Positions 43,201-52,200 of a stretch of 64,000 bases of DNA are shown piece by piece; positions within the stretch are counted from its first letter, which is position 1, and each line of letters begins with the position of its first letter. This stretch comes from Paragonimus skrjabini miyazakii (Eukaryota; Platyhelminthes; Trematoda; Plagiorchiida; Troglotrematidae). The stretch spans positions 45,498-109,497 of the forward strand of contig JTDE01002149.1 in the NCBI GenBank assembly GCA_014338405.1. Direction: 5' to 3'. The notes below the pieces were generated by a model. It saw only the letters and a program-made list of their open reading frames with translations. It did not search any database and was not told the DNA's origin. Made by a program: the position numbers and the translations under genes.

Positions 43201-46200
43201 TCAACATCCCAAAAAATTAGTCAGAGGGCTTATACATCCCTACGTTCTTACCACCTGATTATGCTGAACGGTGGTAAGTTTGTGAAAACAAGGCATAACG
43301 TACAATCTGGTTTTAGTTATTCATCACAAAACAAAACAATCTTATAAGGGAACCACGGATGGATTGGAGATTTTGAGATAATGTTATACTTGTCGGATAT
43401 CCGCGAAAGACTGGAAGCTTTTTCCATAACGTATCCGCACTTCTCGAAAATAAGTGGCACTAACTGTACCTTTTGGCATGGCTAGTTTAATTAAAGCAAC
43501 GAACAACGTGCAGTAACTGTTCGAATAGAACACTTTCACATTTCTCGCGCACTGAGTATCGCTATGAATAACAATCCATACGATATTCGATGTATCCACT
43601 TCACCCTGAGACACTTATATCCGTCACTTTGTTAGCACGGTTGTCCGTCGGAGAACCGGAGGTCTGTTAACTTGTCTTCGTTCTCATTTTTTGACAGAGA
43701 AAGAATGAAGAACCAAAGGCATCAGTGTTACAGGGTCTTGGATTTGAAATGCTGAATTTGTCTGCAACGGTGTTAAATGTCCAAACCTCGAGCTAAACAA
43801 AACCATTGTTTGACCTGCTTTCAATAGTTTACTGGCTAAAATAACGAAAAACAATCCGGAGGCTACAAGTATATTCAGACATGGTGTGAACTCACAAATG
43901 TCGATAATAATTTTGATTTGTGAATAGCTTACTGTTGTAACACTGGTTAATACGACCTCAAGCTATCCCGACTGGATTGCAAAAGATTTAGTAATGAGGC
44001 ACGACAAAAGTTCTCTGTATATTGTCAATAGGATATTATATATGAAATCAACACAGCAGCCAGCTTCATTGGCTTGGTTTCGGCCTTGATCGACGACTGT
44101 GTTGGTCACCCCATGACATGTTCCAGGGTTGTTCGGTTCACGCATGTCCTGTCTGGTGTCCTTTGACCTTTCGATGAGCGCCGCGATGCGCGTCCCAACT
44201 GAGATCATCTTGTCTCGAGACGTTCGTGACACTAATCGTCTTCTGACAACTGTTTGCGACGTATACGAAGATTTCCCCACGGATTATAAAGATGAGTACA
44301 TGCTCACATGTGACCACTCTCGTAAGAAACACCTACTATAATTATTAGCATCATTATTATCATTGCAATTGATATTATTATTATTATTACAAACATTGGG
44401 CTTCTGGGAATCCAAAGTAAAGGCCTAAACGACATAGAAGTTTTGCCTGAACTGACCAGCATCGTTTCGTATAGCCAACGGGTTTACTTGGAACATGTGT
44501 GGCAAATAAAACAAGAGACCTCACTCCAGAAGTAACAGAATGAAAGAAAATTAATAGACAATCACCAGGTTACGATGGTAACAGACGGCACATATTCCGA
44601 ATGCTTCTCGACACCAAGTTATCACAGCTTAAAACAATCTGAGTATCAAATAAATAAAAGCCAAGTCCTGATGACAAGAAGCAATGACAAACATGAAAAG
44701 GTAGACAATTCATGGCACCATGCCTTACCCTAAACGTTTCCATGAACCGCTCCAATTCATCCGGAGGCAAAAAATCGCCAATATGGTGTTTTCCATGTCC
44801 CATCTCCGTAAGTTTTTCGGCCCAATCTATTAAGCAAGTGAGGTGAATGCCAGTAGAATGGACCCGAAACAGCGGTATATACAAACATAAACGCTCAAGA
44901 ATAAACAAATGTAATGACTTTCCGTAAGACTATCACCGTACGTGGTTTGCCCTTTCCAAAGGTTCCCAAAAATGACCTGGCGAACTGCTGCACAATACTT
45001 TTTCATTCATCACTTGACGTAGTCCACAGTTCGTCGAGTTTCGAAACACAAATGGTCATTTCCCTGTATTCATCACCTGACATGATCGGCGGTAGCACAA
45101 TCAAGTGATTGTGCTTCGTCAACAAATTTGACTTAGTCAGTTTGGTTTGCTGATGTTGTCTGATGAAGAGAAAACTTTGGTGGCTCATTCGGCTGCACAG
45201 TAGAATTTGGAAATCATTCAGCCGTAGGTAAAACAACATTAAGTTGCACTTGATAATCACTAAACAACATATGCAAAAACGGTAGCTTCAATTGAAACAA
45301 ACGACCGTCTTTCATACTACACATTTCCCGCAAAACAGAATAACCTCAAAATTTTCGTGAATACATAACTGCAGTGAGATGAAGTACAACTATTGTAAAG
45401 TAATGGCTAAAAACAAATATCAGGTTCAGATAACTCAAACAGTACACTATAATCTCAATAAATGAACCGCGTATTCATTCAGAGAAGCGACTAAAGACGA
45501 TGGCGATGAGCAAAACAGGATCAATGCAACAAACAGTGAAAAATCTACGCTAACCATGCCTCTTGTTTAAAGTGCTATCGTTAATTAACCCTTTTCATTT
45601 TTAAACCTACAAAGCAAACGTTAAATCGTCACATCGTGTAATTTGTCAGCAGTCACCGACCCTTTTGAGTGACGTACGACACATGACGGACATGTATGCA
45701 CACATGATTACGCAAAAGCACACACTTTTTGAATACAGACATGGCTAAGCCGATTGCAGGTAGAGTGAGGATGGCATAAGTACACACAAAATGAGCGAAA
45801 CTGCGAAGTATCATTACCAAAGTGCTCCCCATAAACAGCCATCAAGTGGAAAAGCGCACATAAGAACATTTCGCACTAGAAAAGCAGGTTTGAAAGCTTG
45901 TTCGTTCGTAACGAGTCGCATCACCAATCACTATGACTATTACTTCAACTCTCCTTTTCGTGTTAAGAGTTAGGTTGTTTGCATACGCTTGCGACAACTG
46001 CATTCCATGGTAGAGGCAGTTCTCCGGAGCGGTTGTTATCAGAATCACGATCAACAGTTAAAGCAACCCCTTAGGATCTCATTTTGATTTGAAGCAAACG
46101 ACCGTGGACACCACGACAGACTCCTAACATCACGTATGTCAATAAATTAACAAAATATGCAACAGGTACTGCGTAACTTTGTTTGTATGCGAATTTCATC

Positions 46201-49200
46201 CACTCGCCTCACTCAACGCTGGGTCTGGAGCACGTTCCTACTGAATCTACTGCAAAGTGCACACTTTTACGACTTTACCGTTTGTACCATAAACTTCACA
46301 TTTTTTCTCCTTTACTTCAGCTTTTACACTGGAGTTAGAAAACGAACAGAGCATATGTCAGGTCTTTGGTCTTCTCGTTTTCTTTTAATGCATGTTTGAC
46401 GGCCATCCATTCCACAGCGCTTACCGTTGGTTGTGAGGATAAAAATGACAATTTCACTTTTTTAGTCAAATACAGAGGTGCATTCATGTTTACCGTAAAC
46501 TGTTCTACTGGCCAACCCTAGCACAGAACTCAAACATTTTTTCATATAACCACGCCCGTTATGATGATGCTCGTAAATATGAAACCTGTATCAAATCCTC
46601 TACACTAAACGACTTCGCTAATGAACTGACCAAGCACAGTGTTTCATGGCACATGTTAATCAATGCTGTGTATAGATTAACAGAGTGAAACAAACAATCT
46701 TAACTCATCGTTTTTGTAAGGAAGCTACGTTGAACATAAGGAATGCACCCGTTCTATACAGTGCACTAGTTGCCAAAAGTCGCTGTCCGTTTAACGTCTT
46801 GTTGAAAGTTCTGCGTCCATTTCCCCAAATGTGCTGAATATTATTGGACATTAGTTACCGAAATAATCACAAACATTATTACAGTCACTCAGAATGCCTA
46901 AATAACCAACTGTGTCAGTCTGATTTCAGACTTTTGCATTTGGTTTATTATGCTTATCATCGCAATTAAATGGTAAACGTATAGTTAGGTTATCTAAGGG
47001 CACGGACTAATTTCAACTTGAGAAAATAACTTTGACACCAAGAGCCTCAGAGAGCCTGTTCCTGAATTTAATGTACATAAAACTTAAAAGTCAAATCTGT
47101 TATTGATAGAGACGTTCAGTACAGCGCTGATATCTGGGAAGAACCTCTAGTAAACTTATAAGTGCAAACAATTCTATACAAAAAGTGCGATTTCAAAGAA
47201 CAAGAAAACGAGCAGTTTAGGTCGCTAACAACTCAATGGTAATGATGTTGATTAAAGAGCACATGATTGGGGATTCAAGCACCGGTTACAACCGTCGTTC
47301 CCGTCTAGCTTAGGATAGCGTGAAGTTATCCCGTCTATGAATTACCTAGTGTACCACATGGCGCTAGATAGCTTTATATTAAAACCGAAAACCACAATCC
47401 TTAAACTAAGCCGAGTTCACATTCAAAAGTACGACTCTGTTAACTGCAAGCATGAGTTCAGTCAATCCGATGTGGTTTTCCCTATGGGACCCTACCTGGT
47501 AGCTGAAAAACACCCACACAAACATGGAAAAGAATTACATTTTAATGCCAAATCTGGCATCAAAATCAAAAAGCAACGAAAAAATGACGTGTGGAAATCA
47601 CAAGGGCTGATATTCGGAGCACAGGAATTTACTTTCCAGGTTACAACAAACACAAGACAGATGTAAACGAATTACCCAAGCTTTCTATCTTTACAGTAGA
47701 AGGTGTCTGTGGTTATGTAACGCACAAGGTCACGTGCGGATTGAGTAATACTAGGCTTCTACGACTTAGACAAGAATAAAAGTAACAGCCATAACCATGA
47801 TTTATGCCTCCGGGAGAATAGGTGGTAGTCAGACTTCGTTGCCACTGGACTAATTCGAGTTCCAAGCCCACATACCGAAGAGGTGGGATAGCTAGCGCAG
47901 TGTTACCCGGTGTGCTCACTGGTTGCAGATCATATGGATCGAATGCGAAATAAAAGGGCTGCCTCGGTGACCAAGTAGCTTCGAACTCTACACAGCAGGT
48001 AACGGCTCCCAGGGAGGGTTTGATCCACAGCCAGCAGTCGAAATGTTCACAAAACGTCGAGCAGATGCACCATTAGAAAAGAGATTACCTATCACAGCGA
48101 AAGCACATCTGTAGTCCCAGAAGGTTTTTGTGAATTTTCTCCAGCCGCTCGCAATCACGATCAATATCACCATCAGTTTGTAGATCAGGCATTTTGGACA
48201 AATGCCCCGGTTGATCATACAAGCCCACAGTCCGCACACACATCAGTTTACTTTGTATCGTGATACTATTTCCGGTTATGCGGATTAATATGTTAAATCG
48301 ACTAATAACAAACGGTAACCAACCTCGTGTAGCCATCATTTCCGCTTGCCTCAGTTTGTGTTCCCACGTGCCACCCTCGCAATCTTCATCCGAATCATAT
48401 TCGTACTTGATAACCAGACCGTCTTTTGTCATCTTCGGCCTTTTGCTATACACTGGACCAGCTATTCGAGACATCAGTTCCTGTTCTTTAAGCTTGAGAC
48501 GCTGTTGAGCCATAATGAATTCGTGCATTGCTTGAAGCTAGGAAAAGTGAAGAAGAAGAAAGCGAGATCACACATGAACGCAATAAGCCAACAAGCTAAC
48601 AACCATCAGAGCACCTAACTGAGAACATGATAATGAGGGTTGATGATAGTAGTACACAAGTCAAGAAGAACGCTGGAGTACGCTTATATATCCCAGATTT
48701 TTCCGCGTATGCAATTCCTTTACACAAATGTCACCAGATGAGTGAAGATTTACGTCTACTGACTATTCTAGGTTCCCTAAAAACCTATGATACATATATG
48801 CGGATAACCTGGCGTTAACTGTTGCCACCTTTCTGACAGATGTCTCACTATGAAGGACGTTTTTCTGTCCTGGTGCGTGAACCTTTATTGTGATAGCACC
48901 CTGTGCCCTGAGAGCTTTTGATTTTGTGAGACTGGTCGTTTATTCCATTTTTGAATTGTATTTTGTGTAACCTTTTTTCCTTTTCCTGAAATCCGTTTGT
49001 TACAAACCTTTCATTTGATGACTGGGTTACTAATGCCAGCCACTCTTCTGAGAGGACTCGTCAAGTGTCCAGTGTTCCTAACAATGCAGCGCCCCACATC
49101 ATCATCATCATCATCATAACAGCCATGAGCCTGACCAAAAGGTACTGTGGCTCGGGCCGCCGCTCACCTCAACAGTGACGTGGAATATCCTAGAAGAAAA

Positions 49201-52200
49201 CGTTACTAAGAAGGATGAAAATTATTGAGAAATGACTAAGAGGAAGAAGCGGAAATGGAATGGATACAGGTACGCCATTGACTGCGACACATCGCCATCT
49301 CGGATAGCGTCTCTAACCAGCGGTTTGAGTGATCACGAGGACCCCATCCAGACAGCATGTTTTCACATTCACCTTTTTACAGATCTGTTGTTTAAGTTTG
49401 GTGTCACCGTTTGTTCTTCCCTTGAACGAAGATGTGCATATTGCTCTTCAAAATAAACGGCACAGTAGCAGTAATAGCAGCAGTGGATGGTGCGCTAAAC
49501 CAGCTTCACGTGGTGCCAACTGGGCAGTACTGGTATAAACCTTGACTGGCTAAGCGCTCAGCAACTTCAGATAAAGCCAACCACTCTACCTGGTTTCAAC
49601 GTACTGGTTACTTTCGATCATGAAAATCTGCATACCTCCAGCGCCTCCCTGCCGGCATCCACTAGTATGCAGAACAGGCGAGCGCATTACAACGCAGGTG
49701 CTCAGCCTTATCCAGTCTTTGACTGCACTAACTGTGACCGAGGCTTTCAAACTGAAATTAGTCTCAGTCAACACCGAAGGCATGCGCACCCTGTCGAACG
49801 TAACCACGATAAGCTCCGGTGCATGAAAGCTGCCGAATCTATTTGGTTTTAGCAAGAATCAGCTCCTGTTGTCAGACTTGCCGATGAGCTGGCCCCGTCG
49901 TGCCCTAATCGACGCGAATTTCATCACCGGTTCCTGTCACAATTCCGCGGCGATACTCTGGAGAACATCAGGACGAGTATATATGCTGTGAATTAGCAGA
50001 AATATACTGCTTCCATTGCCAATCCAACTACCACCTCATAAACGGGATGTCGGATAGTGAGTCCCACGCTGCTCAACAATCCGAGTGGTTTTCCTGTCCC
50101 ACCCAAACAGCAATAACCCAAATGGAGTTGAATAGCGAGGCTTTCCTACGTAGCGACGAGTTGCTAGCAATAGCCCGCGACCTTCGTGCAGGCAAGTCAC
50201 TGCTTAACATGCACGCCCCACAAGCTTTACCGTACATCTGGCAACTGGTCACTCGACGACGAATTACTCATGTCGCTGCGAGAACCTACATAACTAGGAC
50301 GCAGAAATGGAAAGCTAACTACGCTGCAATTCAAACGCTGTACCACCAGCGAAGGAAAGATGTTTTTGCAGGGATTTTTTGGAAACTGAGAAGCTGCCTA
50401 CAAGATGAACCGCAGCCTCCTGATAATTCTAACGAATACTGGTCCGAGGTATTATTGGCTCATCCCCACATTGATGAGCGACCATCACGTACGATTCTGC
50501 CTCCGGATTGGTCCCTGGTCGATTAAGTCACTGCAGAGGAAGATTCCTGAACTCTGAAGAGCATTCAATTTGGTCCGAACACTATCCATTCACCGAGCGT
50601 TTCCGACCCGATGATTTACCTGCATATCCCATTCACCTGGAAAGGTGAACCATTCACCAATCATCGACTGCAACTTCGTGTAATGCTGGAGGAAACATCC
50701 AAAGCGCCTTTGAAGTCGTATCAGCGCCTCCACCTTCTGAGCCAGCATCTGGTCTCCAACATGAATCACCCCCTGGTTTTGAGCCGAGTCCACCAAAACA
50801 CGCTCAAAGCCATAGACTGTACAATCCACCAGGTGGTGGCTCCGCCTTCCCGAAGACACACCAACCAGCTGTAACCACATCCCGGTTCATACTGGCGGTC
50901 TGGACATTCTGAGTGTTCCCACCATTATTCCCATCTCGCACAAATCACGCGTGGAGAGGCCGCTCTCCAGTTAATGTCCAATTCCGAGTAACGTGGTCAA
51001 AAACGGCGGTTATCAATTGTACAGAGCACAGCGATTCTGTTTATTCTCTTTTTGACATGATCGGGCAAGCCGAACACTATTCATGCAACGTTGTGATGGT
51101 TGAATCTGTTAATTCGGTCAGGCCTATTGTGAGGTTACTAGTGTTGCGGTTAACACGCAAGTCTCACAGGCACGAGGATCAGAGTGCGAACTCCGATCCG
51201 AACAAGGATATGTACTACTGATGAGCTCTAACAGAAGCGAAACTTGAGTCTAGTGCTTCTTTTCGAAGTGGGCTAACAGGAAAGCATATGTGAATGCGAA
51301 GGCTGCTAACAAGTGTGGGTGGTGATCAATTTGAAATAACCTAAGTCTCCAAGTTCCATTAACAAAGACAATTCGTTTGTCCCAAGCAGGAGGGACACTA
51401 ACGTCTCAGAGTGCCGTGGTGGCTGCCAGGGAAGAAGCTCACGAGAAGGATATTACTTGTAATATCAGTGGGTAGCATTTATTGTGAGTGCTTACAGTGA
51501 ATGGTACTGTCATAGTGTGTGCGGAATAAACAGAATGTCTATTCGCCTTGACTGCGGAAAATCATTGGCAGACGTCCGGAACTGGAAGGACCGTCAAACT
51601 GAATGCTGATCAGTAGGATACTAACCGAAACAACCATCGCGTGCAAATAAGTGACTAAGCCCATAGCAATGTCAAAAAACACAGTAGAAGTATGATTAAA
51701 ACGATCCCCGATGTCAGAAACCTTCCGGATACATCACACGAATCAAAACCACAACGTCCATTGTATTGAGAACATCCAAGCGGGGAATAAGCTTGCAACA
51801 AACGGGCAATAAACCTGCAAAACCACACCATGAGTTTCTATGTCCAGTGCCATTTAAGATAATCACAACCACATACACATGGCAACAGGAAAACAACTCC
51901 CCCAAGATACGCAAACTGCTGACCAAACGACAAAATAAACACAACTAACCTCCTTTTGATATCGAATTTGTTCGGTCTGTTCTTCGCTCAAAACGACGCC
52001 TCCAGTGAACTGCTTCGCCACAGTTGTTTGGGCTGGTGCTGGAACCAGGCGAGCGTAAACAAACGCATACGTGAAAAACTCTCAAAAAGGTATAACTCAG
52101 GTTCTGAAGAGTTTAATATGACCACAATCAAGAAATAGTCACCAAAAGTGAACGAACGTTGGTGGACACGTGGAAAACAGCCCATTCATCCGGGCAGACA

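Larger units (their letters stand above)
39089..44728. other. SUGP1 intron with gap and mobile elements
   Basis: 5.6 kb. It holds a LINE tail at 40370-40420, the 100-N gap at 41489-41588, the Penelope-like element at 42088-43064 and a GC-richer unassigned stretch at about 44050-44390. No exon of SUGP1 is missing between its flanks, since the phases join. Confidence 0.7.

Noticed and set aside
44570..44908. 112-residue - strand ORF as a stand-alone gene
   Set aside because: Only 44826-44729 is coding (SUGP1 exon); the rest is intron read-through on both sides.
49081..49130. CAT repeat as a simple microsatellite or CRISPR-like array
   Set aside because: It is the 3' tail of a truncated LINE; no spaced repeats are present.
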